Shown piece by piece: positions 34,338 through 44,659 of a stretch of DNA of 64,000 nt. A model generated the notes under the pieces. That model ran no database searches and was not told where the DNA came from. It saw nothing but the letters and a program-made list of their open reading frames with translations. Source of the DNA: Oceanidesulfovibrio indonesiensis (GTDB lineage Bacteria > Desulfobacterota > Desulfovibrionia > Desulfovibrionales > Desulfovibrionaceae); contig NZ_QMIE01000005.1 of the NCBI RefSeq assembly GCF_007625075.1, forward strand, positions 152,458 through 216,457. The letters are read 5' to 3'. Positions within the stretch are counted from its first letter, which is position 1. Each line of letters begins with the position of its first letter. Made by a program: the position numbers and the translations under genes.

Positions 34338-35654
34338 ATGATTGTCGATTTTGAAGCATTGTGCAGCAAGGACCGGGCCGTCGCCGTGGTGGGGCTCGGG
34401 TACGTGGGCCTGCCGCTGGCCGTAGCGCTGGCGCCGCACTTTCGGGTCATCGGGTTCGACATCAATGAAGCCCGCATTGCGGAGCTGGAAAAAGGTCATG
34501 ACAGGACCCGCGAGGTGGCGGACGCCAAGCTCGCGGCGGCGGAGCTCGAGTTCACCAGCGATGCGAGCAGGCTCGCCGAAGCAGGCGTCATCATCGTGGC
34601 GGTGCCCACGCCCATTGATTCCTCCCGCAACCCGGACCGCGGCCCTGTGTTGGCCGCATCCAGAACCGTGGGCCGTAACATGGCCAAAGGCGCTGTGGTG
34701 GTATACGAATCCACGGTCTATCCGGGACTGACCGAAGAGGAGTGCGTGCCCATTCTGGAGCATGAATCCGGCCTGACCTGCGGCGTGGATTTCACCGTGG
34801 GCTACTCGCCGGAGCGCATCAACCCGGGCGATAAGGTCCACACCCTGGAGACCATCGTAAAGGTGGTGGCCGGGCAGGACGAGCCCACGGGCGAGTTGCT
34901 CGGGAAGCTTTACGGCACCGTGGTCACAGCCGGCATCCACCGCGCCTCCACCATCAAGGTGGCAGAGGCCGCCAAGGTCATCGAGAATACTCAGCGCGAC
35001 CTGAACATTGCGTTGATGAACGAGCTTTCGTTGATTTTCGATCGCATGGGCATAGACACGCGCGAGGTGCTTGCCGCAGCCGGCACCAAGTGGAACTTCC
35101 TGCCGTTCTCGCCCGGCCTGGTGGGCGGCCACTGCATTGGCGTGGACCCCTACTACCTGACCTTCAAAGCCCAGCAGGTGGACTACCACCCCGAGGTCAT
35201 CCTTGCCGGCCGGCGCATCAATGACGGCATGGGCAGGCACGTGGCTCAGCGCTGCATCAAGATGATGATCCAGAACGGTGGTTGCACATCCCAAAGCAGG
35301 GTGGCCGTGCTCGGCCTGACCTTCAAGGAAAATGTCCCGGACCTGCGCAACACCCGCGCCATCGACGTGATCCGCGAGATAGAAGAGTACAACTGCGAGG
35401 TCCTGGTGCACGATCCTCTGGTCGACCCGGAGGAAGCGCGCGAGGAGTACGGGCTGGAGCTGGTGGGCGTGGATGCGCTCAAGGATCTGGACGCCATTGT
35501 CCTGACCGTGGGGCATGAGGAGTTCACAGCGTTCACGCCGGAGAATATTCGCGCCATGTTCCGCAATCCCGAATCCGGCGTGCTGGTGGACGTGCGCGGG
35601 GTGCTGGACCGGGAAACCTTCGAGTCCGCGGGCATAGCCTATTGGCGGCTGTAG
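34338..35654 (+). CDS. UDP-N-acetylhexosamine 6-dehydrogenase (nucleotide-sugar dehydrogenase)
   Basis: NAD-dependent four-electron oxidation of a UDP-sugar to the uronic acid, for surface polysaccharide. 438 residues: N-terminal Rossmann motif VAVVGLGYVGLPLAVALA, EAAKVIENTQRDLNIALMNE, catalytic Cys in GLVGGHCIGVDPYYL (near 270), and C-terminal UDP-binding GLTFKENVPDLRNTR. The WbpA/WbpO/TviB subgroup fits better than UDP-glucose dehydrogenase. No other polysaccharide gene is adjacent. Confidence 0.88.
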   Translation: MIVDFEALCSKDRAVAVVGLGYVGLPLAVALAPHFRVIGFDINEARIAELEKGHDRTREVADAKLAAAELEFTSDASRLAEAGVIIVAVPTPIDSSRNPDRGPVLAASRTVGRNMAKGAVVVYESTVYPGLTEEECVPILEHESGLTCGVDFTVGYSPERINPGDKVHTLETIVKVVAGQDEPTGELLGKLYGTVVTAGIHRASTIKVAEAAKVIENTQRDLNIALMNELSLIFDRMGIDTREVLAAAGTKWNFLPFSPGLVGGHCIGVDPYYLTFKAQQVDYHPEVILAGRRINDGMGRHVAQRCIKMMIQNGGCTSQSRVAVLGLTFKENVPDLRNTRAIDVIREIEEYNCEVLVHDPLVDPEEAREEYGLELVGVDALKDLDAIVLTVGHEEFTAFTPENIRAMFRNPESGVLVDVRGVLDRETFESAGIAYWRL

Positions 35655-35658
35655 ACCC

Positions 35659-36384
35659 ATGCCCCTGCTCGTAGCCGCAGCCACCCCCAAGGAACTGGCG
35701 GCAGCATTGCGCAATGCGCCGGAGCTGGGAGAGGCGCCTTCCGACGCAGGAAGCATCCTGCGCCGGCCGTTGCATGGCAGGGATATCCTTTTGATGGTGA
35801 CGGGCGTCGGGCCGATCAACGCGGCACTGGCTGCCGGAAAAGCCCTGGCGCCCCCCCGCGACATCGAGGGCGTCCTGCTCGTGGGCGTGGCCGGCACGTT
35901 CGATGTCGAACGGGCACCCATCGGCAGCCTCACGGCGGCCACGAGCGAAGCGTTTCCCGAGTTCGGCCTGCGTACGCCGGAGGGCGTGAACCCTCGGGGA
36001 ATCGGGTTCTCGCAGGGCGATGCCGGCTCGGGGGGCGAGGTCTGGGACGAACTGCCGCTCGATCCGCATGGCGCCGCGTCGCGCATGGGAATGGATCTGC
36101 CGGGGTGCATCGCAGGCCCTGCGGTCACGGTTGCCGGCGTCACCAACTGCGAGCGTATCCTCGCCGATTTTGCTGCGCGGTATGCGCCTTTGACCGAGAA
36201 CATGGAAGGGTTCCCCTGGGCGTTGGCAACCGCTCGGGCCGGCGTACCGTTTCTGGAGCTGCGTTCCATCTCCAATATGGTAGGGAACCGAACCGGTTGG
36301 AATCTGCAGGCGGCCCTTGATTCTCTGGCGGGCGCCGTGCCGGAGCTGATCCGGCCTGGACGAACGCTTGCTAAAGGGCGGTAA
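35659..36384 (+). CDS. mqnB: Futalosine hydrolase
   Basis: Cleaves futalosine to dehypoxanthine futalosine and hypoxanthine in the alternative menaquinone pathway. 241 residues of the nucleoside-phosphorylase/hydrolase fold: VAAATPKEL, VTGVGPINAALAAGKAL, LLVGVAGTFD and the catalytic-site motif TENMEGFPWALA with SISNMVGNR. It starts 4 bp after the dehydrogenase gene. Confidence 0.88.
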   Translation: MPLLVAAATPKELAAALRNAPELGEAPSDAGSILRRPLHGRDILLMVTGVGPINAALAAGKALAPPRDIEGVLLVGVAGTFDVERAPIGSLTAATSEAFPEFGLRTPEGVNPRGIGFSQGDAGSGGEVWDELPLDPHGAASRMGMDLPGCIAGPAVTVAGVTNCERILADFAARYAPLTENMEGFPWALATARAGVPFLELRSISNMVGNRTGWNLQAALDSLAGAVPELIRPGRTLAKGR

Positions 36385-36404
36385 AAGCGGCTATCAACCC
36401 ACCC

Positions 36405-37409
36405 ATGCAAGCCCTTCAAGTATACATGGGGAATGAGCTCCCCCGAATCAATACGCACCTGGACACCTGCGTCCAACGGCTCGACCCGTACGTGCAACCC
36501 ATCGCACGTCATGTACTTGACGCAGGCGGCAAGCGACTGCGCCCCCTGCTCACGCTGATGGCGTTCCGCGCGTTCGGCGCCGGCCAGGCTGACCCGTACT
36601 CCCTGGCCGCTTCCCTGGAGCTGTTGCATTCGGCCACGCTTCTGCACGACGATATCCTGGACAGCGCCGGTCTGCGGCGCGGACGTCCCGCAGCCCATAC
36701 CGTGTTCGGCAGACACGCGACCATTCTGGGCGGGGACGCGCTCCTGGCCCTGGGGAACAGGCTTGTTGCCGAGTACGGGGACTCCCGGCTCACCGTCGCC
36801 ATATCGGACGGCATCATGCGCACAGCCACCGGCGAGATCCGCGAGATCGCCCAGGTGGGCAACATGAGCCTGACCAACGAGGAGTATCTGGAGATCGTGA
36901 CCGGCAAGACCGCCTACCTCATCGAGGCGGCCACCCGGTGCGGCGCCATCCTCGGCGGAGCGGACGACGCCGGCGTGGAGAACGCTTCACGGTTCGGGCT
37001 CAATCTCGGCATCGCCTTCCAGCTGGTGGACGACGCCCTGGACTACGGAGCCAGCGAGGAAGAGGCGGGCAAGTCTGTGGCTGCTGATCTGCGCGAAGGC
37101 AAGGCCACGCTGCCGCTGATTCTGTACATGGAGGGAGCCGAACCGGAGGAGAGGCAGCGCCTGCAGGAGCTGGTCCGGCGCATCGGTGTGGACGCAGACA
37201 GCCCCGTGGCCGAGGTGTCCGGCGAGGACATCGCCGCTGTCATCGCCACGGTGCAGCGCGTGCGCGAGGCGGGCGCTGCTGAACGCACCCGGGAAATGGC
37301 CGCCGGCTATGCGCAGGCAGCCAGACAGAGCCTCGATGGGTTCCCGACGTCGCAGGAGACGGACCTTCTGGGTGAGGCGCTGGAATACGTGGTGCAACGG
37401 AATAAATAA
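36405..37409 (+). CDS. Trans-polyprenyl diphosphate synthase
   Basis: Condenses isopentenyl diphosphate units to the long side chain of menaquinone (hepta/octaprenyl class). 334 residues with GGKRLRPLLTLMA, first Asp-rich motif LLHDDILD, LGGDALLALGNRL, GKTAYLIEAATRCGAI and second Asp-rich motif FQLVDDALDY. 20 bp after mqnB, 20 bp before purL. Ribosome binding site before the ATG is poor; an ATG seven codons on is possible. Confidence 0.9.
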   Translation: MQALQVYMGNELPRINTHLDTCVQRLDPYVQPIARHVLDAGGKRLRPLLTLMAFRAFGAGQADPYSLAASLELLHSATLLHDDILDSAGLRRGRPAAHTVFGRHATILGGDALLALGNRLVAEYGDSRLTVAISDGIMRTATGEIREIAQVGNMSLTNEEYLEIVTGKTAYLIEAATRCGAILGGADDAGVENASRFGLNLGIAFQLVDDALDYGASEEEAGKSVAADLREGKATLPLILYMEGAEPEERQRLQELVRRIGVDADSPVAEVSGEDIAAVIATVQRVREAGAAERTREMAAGYAQAARQSLDGFPTSQETDLLGEALEYVVQRNK

Positions 37410-37429
37410 GCATCCGGAGACGATCCTTC

Positions 37430-40400
37430 ATGCTGCAGCGTATAGAAGTAACCATGCGGCCCGACCGCATGGACCCCGTGGGACACAAAACGGTTCGGCG
37501 GATCAAGGAATTTTTGGGGCTCACCGTGGATGATGCGCGCGTCGCCACGGTGTTCACCGTTGAAGGACTGGAGCCGGCTGAGATCGACACGCTGATAACC
37601 GAGTCCGCGCTGCATGATCCGGTGTTGCACGTGGCTTCGCTCGGGCCCGTTGCCAAAGATTTCGACTGGTGCCTGGAGGTGGGCTACAAACCCGGCGTGA
37701 CGGATAACGAAGGACGTACAGCAGCAGAGACCATCGCTCTCACGCTGGACCTGTCCGCCGAACGCAGGAAAGCGCTCAGCGTCTACACGTCCAAGCAATA
37801 CGCCATCAGCGGCAAGCTGACCCGCGAGCAGGCCTGTTCCATCGCTTCCGATCTGCTGGCCAACGAGCTCATCCAGCGCACGGCCGTGAAGTCGGCGGAG
37901 GAATGGACGCGCGAGCCAGGCTTCCCGGCCCAGGCGGCGCGTGTTTCCGGCCGGGCGGATGACACCGTGGTCACGGCGGATATCGCCGCCATGAGCGACG
38001 AAGAGCTTGTGGCATTCAGCAAGGATCATGTTCTTGCGCTTTCCCTCAAGGAGATGCAGGCCATACGCGACCATTACGCCAGACCCGAGGTCCGCGAAGC
38101 GCGCAAATCCGCCGGCCTGGGGGAACAGCCCACGGACGCGGAGATGGAGTGTCTGGCGCAGACATGGTCCGAGCACTGCAAGCACAAGATTTTCACCGCA
38201 GCAATCGATTACGAAGATGTGGAGTACGGCCGCCGCGAACGGGTGAACAGCCTGTTCAAGTCCTACATCATCGACTCCACCCGCGTCATCCGCGAGCGCC
38301 TGGGGGACAAGGATTTCTGCCTCTCGGTGTTCAAGGACAACGCCGGCGTCTTCAAATTCACGGAAGACCACAGCCTGTGCATCAAGGTGGAGACGCACAA
38401 CAGTCCCTCGGCCCTGGACCCTTACGGCGGCGCGCTCACCGGCATCGTGGGCGTGAACCGCGACCCCATGGGCACGGGCATCGGCGCGGACCTCGTCTGC
38501 AATACGGACGTCTTCTGCTTCGCCTCGCCGTTCCACGAGGGCGAGCTGCCCCCGCGCCTGCTGCATCCCCGCCGCGTGCTGGAAGGCGTGCGCGAGGGCG
38601 TGGAGCACGGCGGCAACAAGTCCGGCATACCCACCATCAACGGCTCTCTCGTGTTCGACGAACGTTACCTGGGCAAGCCGCTCGTGTACTGCGGCACCGT
38701 GGGCATGATGCCCAGAATCATCGCCGGCAAGCCCAGCCACGAGAAGGCCGCCAGGCCGGGCGACGCCGTGGTCATGGTGGGCGGACGCATCGGCAAGGAC
38801 GGCATCCATGGCGCCACGTTCTCTTCCGAAGAGCTTACTGAGGAGTCCCCGGCCACGGCCGTGCAGATCGGCGACCCCATCACCCAGCGCAAGATGTATG
38901 ATCTGCTCATGCGGGCTCGCAATGCCGGTCTGTACAACGCCATCACGGACAACGGCGCCGGCGGGTTGTCCTCCTCCGTTGGCGAGATGGCCGAAGACCC
39001 AGGCGGCGCGAAGCTGGATCTGGCCAAAGCTCCCCTCAAATACGACGGTCTGCAGCCATGGGAAATCCTGCTTTCCGAAGCGCAGGAGCGCATGACCCTG
39101 GCCGTGCCGCAGGACAAGCTCGACGCGTTTCTGGAGCTCGCGGAAGAGATGGACGTGGAGGCCACGGTGCTCGGCGAGTTCACCGACACCGGGTATTTCC
39201 ATGTGACATATGGCGAGAAGCCTGTAGCCTACATCGCCATGGAGTTCCTCCACGAAGGCGTACCGCAGATGGAACTTTCCGCACGCTGGGAGAGACCGCG
39301 CGTAAACGACGCCGGCCTTGGAGCTTTGAGCGACGTGGGAGACCAGGGTGAGCTGCTGCAGCGCATGCTCGGCCGCCTGGACATCTGCAGCAAGGAATAC
39401 ATCGTGCGCCAGTACGACCACGAGGTGAAGGGCGGCAGCGTGGTCAAGCCCATGACCGGCGTGGCGGCTGACGGCCCCTCGGACGCGGGCGTTATGCGGC
39501 CCCTGCTGGATCGCAAGGAAGCGCTCGTGGTTGCCCACGGCATCTGCCCCCGCTACTCGGACCTGGACACCTACTGGATGATGGCCGGCGCCATAGACGA
39601 GGCCGTGCGCAACGCCGTGGCGACCGGCGCGACCATCGACCACATGGTGGGCGTAGACAACTTCTGCTGGTGCGACCCTGTGCAGTCCGAGAAGACTCCG
39701 GACGGCGAGTACAAGCTTGCGCAGCTGGTGCGGGCCAACCGCGCCCTGGCGCATTTCTGCCTGGCCTATGGCGTGCCCTGCGTCTCGGGCAAGGATTCCA
39801 TGAAGAACGACTACATGGGCGGCGGCCGCAAGATTTCCATCCCGCCCACGGTCCTCTTCACCGTGGCGGGCGTCATTCCGGACGCCTCCAGGGCGCTGAC
39901 ATCAGACTTCAAGCGCCCGGGAGACGCCATATATCTGCTGGGAACCACCAGGCCAGAGCTGGGCAAGACGGAAATCGCCGAAGAACTGGGCCTGAGCTTT
40001 GATTCCGTGCCCCAGGTCGCCGCCGTGGAAGCGCGGGAGCGCTACCGCGTCGTGTTCCGTGCCGCACAGGCCGGACTCATCAGCGGTTGCCATGATCTCT
40101 CGGACGGCGGCCTCGGCGTGGCCGTGGCGGAAATGGCCATTGCCGGACGGCTCGGCGCAACCATCGATCTGGACGCCGTTCCCCGTGCCGGCTTGCATGC
40201 AGATATGCCGGCGGCCGCGCTGTTGTACTCGGAAAGCCACAGCCGGCTGCTCGTCACCGTCCGCCCGGACGACGCCCCGGCGTTCGAGAGGCTTTTTGCC
40301 GGGCAGATCGCGGCGCGCATCGGCGAGGTGACCGGCGAAGGGTCGCTCATCATAACCCACGCGGGCCGCAAGGTGCTGCAGCAGCCCGTGGAAAACCTGA

Positions 40401-40432
40401 CGAAAGCCTGGAAGGAAACACTCAACTGGTGA
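37430..40432 (+). CDS. purL: Phosphoribosylformylglycinamidine synthase, large subunit with N-terminal PurS-like region
   Basis: ATP-dependent conversion of FGAR to FGAM in purine synthesis. 1000 residues: an N-terminal PurS-like part (MLQRIEVTMRPDRMDPVG, VRRIKEFLGLTVDDARVATVF), the synthase halves with QTWSEHCKHKIF, VETHNSPSALDPYGGALTG, DNGAGGLSSSVGEMAEDPGG and SGKDSMKNDY. It stops after the second AIRS-like domain, so it lacks the glutaminase domain of enterobacterial PurL; a separate PurQ must supply ammonia and is not in this window. Confidence 0.93.
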   Translation: MLQRIEVTMRPDRMDPVGHKTVRRIKEFLGLTVDDARVATVFTVEGLEPAEIDTLITESALHDPVLHVASLGPVAKDFDWCLEVGYKPGVTDNEGRTAAETIALTLDLSAERRKALSVYTSKQYAISGKLTREQACSIASDLLANELIQRTAVKSAEEWTREPGFPAQAARVSGRADDTVVTADIAAMSDEELVAFSKDHVLALSLKEMQAIRDHYARPEVREARKSAGLGEQPTDAEMECLAQTWSEHCKHKIFTAAIDYEDVEYGRRERVNSLFKSYIIDSTRVIRERLGDKDFCLSVFKDNAGVFKFTEDHSLCIKVETHNSPSALDPYGGALTGIVGVNRDPMGTGIGADLVCNTDVFCFASPFHEGELPPRLLHPRRVLEGVREGVEHGGNKSGIPTINGSLVFDERYLGKPLVYCGTVGMMPRIIAGKPSHEKAARPGDAVVMVGGRIGKDGIHGATFSSEELTEESPATAVQIGDPITQRKMYDLLMRARNAGLYNAITDNGAGGLSSSVGEMAEDPGGAKLDLAKAPLKYDGLQPWEILLSEAQERMTLAVPQDKLDAFLELAEEMDVEATVLGEFTDTGYFHVTYGEKPVAYIAMEFLHEGVPQMELSARWERPRVNDAGLGALSDVGDQGELLQRMLGRLDICSKEYIVRQYDHEVKGGSVVKPMTGVAADGPSDAGVMRPLLDRKEALVVAHGICPRYSDLDTYWMMAGAIDEAVRNAVATGATIDHMVGVDNFCWCDPVQSEKTPDGEYKLAQLVRANRALAHFCLAYGVPCVSGKDSMKNDYMGGGRKISIPPTVLFTVAGVIPDASRALTSDFKRPGDAIYLLGTTRPELGKTEIAEELGLSFDSVPQVAAVEARERYRVVFRAAQAGLISGCHDLSDGGLGVAVAEMAIAGRLGATIDLDAVPRAGLHADMPAAALLYSESHSRLLVTVRPDDAPAFERLFAGQIAARIGEVTGEGSLIITHAGRKVLQQPVENLTKAWKETLNW

Positions 40433-40492
40433 TGGAGCACGTAGGGCAGTAAACGAAGAAGACCATACCTTTTGCAGGGACATGGAGCGCGC

Positions 40493-42847
40493 ATGATCAG
40501 TTTGCGAAAGTCGCTCGGCGCCAAGGTTCTGCTTCTCGTCTGTCTCGTATCGCTCGCCGCGTTCGGCGGTCTGTTTTTCGCCAACTCGTACTGGCAGCGC
40601 ACATCGAATCTGGAACTCATCCGCCACAGCGCGGAGATGACGGCGGCCCTCATCTTCGAGGCCATCAGCGAGCCCATGTCCGTGGGCAACAACGCCGCCA
40701 CCACAGATCAGTTTCAGCGTATTCACGAAAAATTCCACGACGTCCGCGCCTACCTCACGGACTTCAACGGGAACATCACCTACTCCACCCGGGATGAAGC
40801 CCTGCGCAAAGATGTCGACGCGGTAGTCGACTCGCCGGACTTCATCAACATTCTCAATGCGGCGCTGGCGAATGAAGCTACGCCTTTCGAGGAAGGCCGG
40901 GTTATGACCCTGGAGGGCGCACCGTACTTCCTGGAAGTCAGCAGAGTACTGAACCAGCCCTCATGCCATCACTGCCACGGGCCTAACCGCAAGAACCTTG
41001 GGGCCATGGTGGTCATGCAGGATATCTCGCCGGCCATGGCCGCACTGCATGGACAGCAGGTGAAGAGCGGAGCCATTTCCCTGGTCGGGCTCACAGCGCT
41101 CGTCGTCATTCTCTCCTACTTCCTGCGCGGCGCGGTCATCAAACGCGTGCGTGCGCTCACCGCCACGGCCGGCCGGGTGGAGCACGGCGACCTGAACATC
41201 GATTTCGATTCCCGCGGCACGGATGAGCTCTCCCAGCTCGGCCAGCACCTGCAATCCATGGTCGGGGCCATCAAGGACCAGCTGGAGTACAACCGTGGAG
41301 TGCTGCAGGGCATCATAGTGCCGCTTTACGTGGTGGACGGCAAAGGCACCATCACCTTCTGCAACAAGCCGCTTGCCCAAATACTGGGCAACGGTTCCTG
41401 CGATGCCTTCGAGGGACGCAAAGCCGGCGAGTTCTTTACTGATCCTGAGGAAGGCGACGTGACTGCCAGGTCTCTCGCCGAGTGCGGCGTACGTTCCGGT
41501 TTCATCCGCTACAGACGCGACGACGGTACGGTCTTCCCCCTGCGCTACGAGCTTTCGCCTCTGTGCGATGCGCAGGGCAACGTGAGCGGCGCCATCGGAG
41601 TGATGATGGACCTGACGCAGGAAGAGGCGGACAAGGAAAAGATCCGCGAGCATAGCGAAAACCTGGAGCAGGTGGCCGAGCAGGTGATGGATGTGGCCCA
41701 CAGTCTGGCCGATGCTGCGCGCGAACTTTCCATGCAGATGGACGAACTGACCGAAGGCGTGGAAGACACTGCGCGGCAGACCGACGACCTTGCTACCTCC
41801 ATGGAGGAGATGAACGCCACCGTGTACCATGTGGCCGAAAACGCGGGCGAGGTGGCCAAGGCCTCGGACGATGCGCGCGAGGTGGCCCACGAAGGCGGCG
41901 GCGAGGTCGAAACCACACTGGACACCACCCGCGAGGTCGCGCAACGCGCCGAACGGCTCGCCAGAGCTCTGGAGACGCTGGACTCCCGCGCCGAGAACAT
42001 CGGCGCCGTGGTGGCGGTGATCAACGAGATCGCCGACCAGACGAACCTGCTCGCCCTCAACGCTGCCATCGAGGCGGCGCGCGCCGGCGAGGCCGGCAAG
42101 GGATTCGCCGTGGTGGCGGACGAGGTGCGCAAGCTGGCCGAGCGGACCATGCAGGCCACCAAGGAGGTGGAGGGCGTGGTGGTGGAGATCCAGCAGGGCA
42201 CCCGGGAATCCGTGAAGGAAATGGGCGCGACCAAGGAGATGGTGGAGCAGAGCGCCGAGCGCGCGGAGAACGCCGGCAAGGTTCTCAAGCGGATCATGTC
42301 CCAGGCCGAGGCCATCGCCCAGAAGGTGCAGTCCATCGCCTCGGCATCGGAGCAGCAATCCTCGGCGAGTGAAAGCATCAACGAGAGCGTCTCGCGCATC
42401 AACAACCTTTCCCAGGACGGCGCTCGCCGCATCGAGGAGGCCAACGACGCAATCACCCGGGTTTCGGAAATGGCCGCCAACCTGGCGAACCTTGTGGAAC
42501 TGTTCCGGGAGGACCGTCGGTCCCATACGCGCATCGATCTCGCCGGACTCGGCGTCGAGCATCATGTTGCGGTCCGCACCAAAGGCGGCTCGACCGAGAT
42601 GAAGCTCATCAACATCTCGGCAGGCGGCGCTCGGTTGGAAGCCGACACGAATACGCGGTCCATCGTGGAGCAGGAGGAGAGGATAACGCTGCTGTCTCGT
42701 TTCCCCAAGGATTCCGGCTTGCCCGGGGAGATGCGCGCCGAGGTCCGTTGGGCCGGGGGCACGCTCGTGGGCATTCAGTTCGAGAAAATTCTCCCCATCG
42801 ATGAATCCGGTCTTGAAAGAGTGTTGCGGGCACTCAAAGGTCGCTGA
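40493..42847 (+). CDS. Chemoreceptor with periplasmic c-type heme motif, HAMP, PAS, signalling domain and C-terminal PilZ domain
   Basis: 784 residues. TM1 is near 10-30 ([19 protein letters not shown]), TM2 near 190-212. The periplasmic part carries C158-H-H-C-H162, a CxxCH heme-c motif. HAMP follows, then a PAS domain ([20 protein letters not shown]). The methyl-accepting domain has the invariant tip [20 protein letters not shown], and a PilZ domain starts near 675 with RSHTR (RxxxR) and NISAGG ([D/N]xSxxG). GGAG precedes this ATG. Comparable c-heme receptors (DcrA of Desulfovibrio) sense oxygen or redox state. The PilZ tail suggests c-di-GMP input; it is upstream of the oxygen-reduction genes. 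Confidence 0.88.
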   Translation: MISLRKSLGAKVLLLVCLVSLAAFGGLFFANSYWQRTSNLELIRHSAEMTAALIFEAISEPMSVGNNAATTDQFQRIHEKFHDVRAYLTDFNGNITYSTRDEALRKDVDAVVDSPDFINILNAALANEATPFEEGRVMTLEGAPYFLEVSRVLNQPSCHHCHGPNRKNLGAMVVMQDISPAMAALHGQQVKSGAISLVGLTALVVILSYFLRGAVIKRVRALTATAGRVEHGDLNIDFDSRGTDELSQLGQHLQSMVGAIKDQLEYNRGVLQGIIVPLYVVDGKGTITFCNKPLAQILGNGSCDAFEGRKAGEFFTDPEEGDVTARSLAECGVRSGFIRYRRDDGTVFPLRYELSPLCDAQGNVSGAIGVMMDLTQEEADKEKIREHSENLEQVAEQVMDVAHSLADAARELSMQMDELTEGVEDTARQTDDLATSMEEMNATVYHVAENAGEVAKASDDAREVAHEGGGEVETTLDTTREVAQRAERLARALETLDSRAENIGAVVAVINEIADQTNLLALNAAIEAARAGEAGKGFAVVADEVRKLAERTMQATKEVEGVVVEIQQGTRESVKEMGATKEMVEQSAERAENAGKVLKRIMSQAEAIAQKVQSIASASEQQSSASESINESVSRINNLSQDGARRIEEANDAITRVSEMAANLANLVELFREDRRSHTRIDLAGLGVEHHVAVRTKGGSTEMKLINISAGGARLEADTNTRSIVEQEERITLLSRFPKDSGLPGEMRAEVRWAGGTLVGIQFEKILPIDESGLERVLRALKGR

Positions 42848-42928
42848 GCCGCGTCGAGTTTTTTGCGCAGCCCTGGTTGAAGTGACCTGCCAAAGCATGT
42901 AACCTGACTATTCGAAGCCTGCGTGATT

Positions 42929-42954
42929 CCCGGCCTCCCTTCGCGGAGGCCGGG
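42929..42954 (+). terminator. Hairpin between chemoreceptor and rubredoxin genes
   Basis: Perfect 10-bp arms CCCGGCCTCC / GGAGGCCGGG with a six-base loop, 82 bp after the chemoreceptor stop. No T-run, but stem strength suggests a transcript end. Confidence 0.55.
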
Positions 42955-43064
42955 ATACGCAGTTCTCGTGCGTCCGGGCGACTCCGGAAGGATGATTGCC
43001 GGAAAGAGTCCGGCAGCGACTCGAACCACTTGCGAATCACGCTCAAAGTACAAGGAGAACGAGC

Positions 43065-43226
43065 ATGGACAAGTACATCTGCAATATTTGCGGCTATGAA
43101 TACGATCCCGAAGCCGGCGACCCCGACAACGGCGTGAAGCCCGGCACCCCTTTCGAGGACATCCCGGATGACTGGGTCTGCCCCATTTGCGGCGCTCCCA
43201 AGGATGACTTCTCGAAGGTTTCCTGA
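43065..43226 (+). CDS. rub: Rubredoxin
   Basis: A 53-residue one-iron electron carrier with the two ligand knuckles [14 protein letters not shown] and [12 protein letters not shown]; length and spacing are standard. AAGGAG precedes the ATG. It lies directly upstream of the oxygen-reducing flavodiiron protein, to which rubredoxin donates electrons in Desulfovibrio. Confidence 0.97.
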   Translation: MDKYICNICGYEYDPEAGDPDNGVKPGTPFEDIPDDWVCPICGAPKDDFSKVS

Positions 43227-43392
43227 CGCATCGCTCAAAATCGTGTCTTCACCCTCAGGCGCCGCCGGAGACATGCGGGAAGTGAAGGAATAATGACGCT
43301 GCCCATGGCGACGCCTGCATGGATTTTTCCGTGCAGCGGGCTGACCGGGACACGTTTCTCAGCTGTTCAACGCATCAAAGAAGGACATCATT

Positions 43393-44604
43393 ATGCGTGC
43401 TATCAAGATACGCGACGATATTTACTGGGTAGGCGCTGTGGACTGGCTCTCCAGGGACTTCCACGGCTACTCCCGCTCGCCCTGGGGCACCACCTACAAC
43501 GCCTATCTGGTCAAGGACGAGAAGATCACGCTGTTCGACACGGTGAAGCGCGAATACGCCGGCTCGCTCATGTGTGGCATGAGCCACGTGCTCGATTCGC
43601 TTGAGGACGTGGACTACATTGTGGTGAACCATCTGGAGCCGGACCACGCGGGCAGCCTGGACGAGCTCGTGGCTGCCTGCAAGCCGGAAAAGATATTCTG
43701 CTCGCCCATGTGCCACAAGGCCATGGAGACATACTTCCCGCAGGCCAGGGACTGGCCCGTGGAGGTGATGGAGAGCAAGTCCACCCTGAGTCTTGGAAAG
43801 CGCACCGTGCAATTCATTGAAACGCGGATGCTCCACTGGCCGGACTCCATGTTCAGCTATATCCCCGAAGAAAAAATCCTCATCTCCAACGACGCCTTTG
43901 GCCAGAACATTGCTTCCACCGAGCGCTACGCCGATGAAGTGGACAGGGGGCTGCTGGACCGGCTGATGCGCGAGTACTACGGCAATATCGTGCTGCCGTT
44001 CTCACCCATCGTGCTCAAGACCCTGGAGGCTGTCGGCGAACTCGGCCTGGAGATCGATCTCATTGCCCCGGACCATGGGCTCATGTTCCGCGGTGAGGAT
44101 GTGCAGTACGTCCTGAAGCGTTACCAGGAGTTTGCCGAGCAGAAACCCAGCATGAAGGCCGTGGTGTTCTACGACACCATGTGGCACTCCACGGAAAAGC
44201 TCGCCGGCGCCATAACCCAGGGCCTGGAGGAAGAGGGCGTGTCCGTGCATCTGCTTTCGCTCAAGCACAACCACCACAGCGCTGTGATGACCGAGATCAT
44301 GGACGCCGGCGCCGTGGTGGTAGGCTCGCCCACGCATAACAACGGCATCCTGCCCAACGTGGCCGCGATGCTTCAGTACATGAAAGGCCTCAAGCCCAAG
44401 AACAAGATAGGCGGCGCCTTCGGCTCATTCGGCTGGTCCGGAGAATCCACCAAGATCCTTACCGATTGGCTCGAAGAGATGAAGGTGGAGCAGCCGCAGG
44501 ATGCGTTGCGCTTCAAGAACGCGCCCACGCATGAAATGCTGGGCCAGGCGGCTGAGTGGGGGCGCAATCTGGGCCGTGCGCTCAAGGAAAAAGTCGGTGC
44601 ATAG
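43393..44604 (+). CDS. roo: Rubredoxin:oxygen oxidoreductase (flavodiiron protein)
   Basis: Reduces O2 to water (and possibly NO) with electrons from rubredoxin. 403 residues: an N-terminal metallo-beta-lactamase-like diiron domain with HLEPDH, a downstream Asp in LISNDAFGQ and His in APDHGLMFRGED, and a C-terminal flavodoxin domain with VVFYDTMWHSTEKLA and VVGSPTHNNGILP for FMN. Full length. AGAAGGA precedes the ATG. It follows rubredoxin after a 166-bp gap with no obvious terminator. Confidence 0.96.
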   Translation: MRAIKIRDDIYWVGAVDWLSRDFHGYSRSPWGTTYNAYLVKDEKITLFDTVKREYAGSLMCGMSHVLDSLEDVDYIVVNHLEPDHAGSLDELVAACKPEKIFCSPMCHKAMETYFPQARDWPVEVMESKSTLSLGKRTVQFIETRMLHWPDSMFSYIPEEKILISNDAFGQNIASTERYADEVDRGLLDRLMREYYGNIVLPFSPIVLKTLEAVGELGLEIDLIAPDHGLMFRGEDVQYVLKRYQEFAEQKPSMKAVVFYDTMWHSTEKLAGAITQGLEEEGVSVHLLSLKHNHHSAVMTEIMDAGAVVVGSPTHNNGILPNVAAMLQYMKGLKPKNKIGGAFGSFGWSGESTKILTDWLEEMKVEQPQDALRFKNAPTHEMLGQAAEWGRNLGRALKEKVGA

Positions 44605-44630
44605 ACTGCAGAACCCATGTAAACATTCGA

Positions 44631-44659
44631 GCCGTCTCTTTCGGGAGGCGGCTTTTTCT
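44631..44659 (+). terminator. Intrinsic terminator after roo
   Basis: Stem GCCGTCTC / GAGGCGGC (one G-T pair) followed by TTTTTC, 27 bp after the stop codon. Confidence 0.8.

Noticed and set aside
34170..36716. 848-codon frame on the minus strand
   Set aside because: Antisense to the nucleotide-sugar dehydrogenase and mqnB; only its 3'-proximal neighbourhood overlaps the real DUF2065 gene, in another frame.
37307..39754. 815-codon frame on the minus strand
   Set aside because: Antisense to purL, which is intact and fully recognised.
43293..43604. Frame starting after GAAGGAATA between rubredoxin and roo
   Set aside because: Most of it overlaps roo out of frame; the non-overlapping part shows no coding character.
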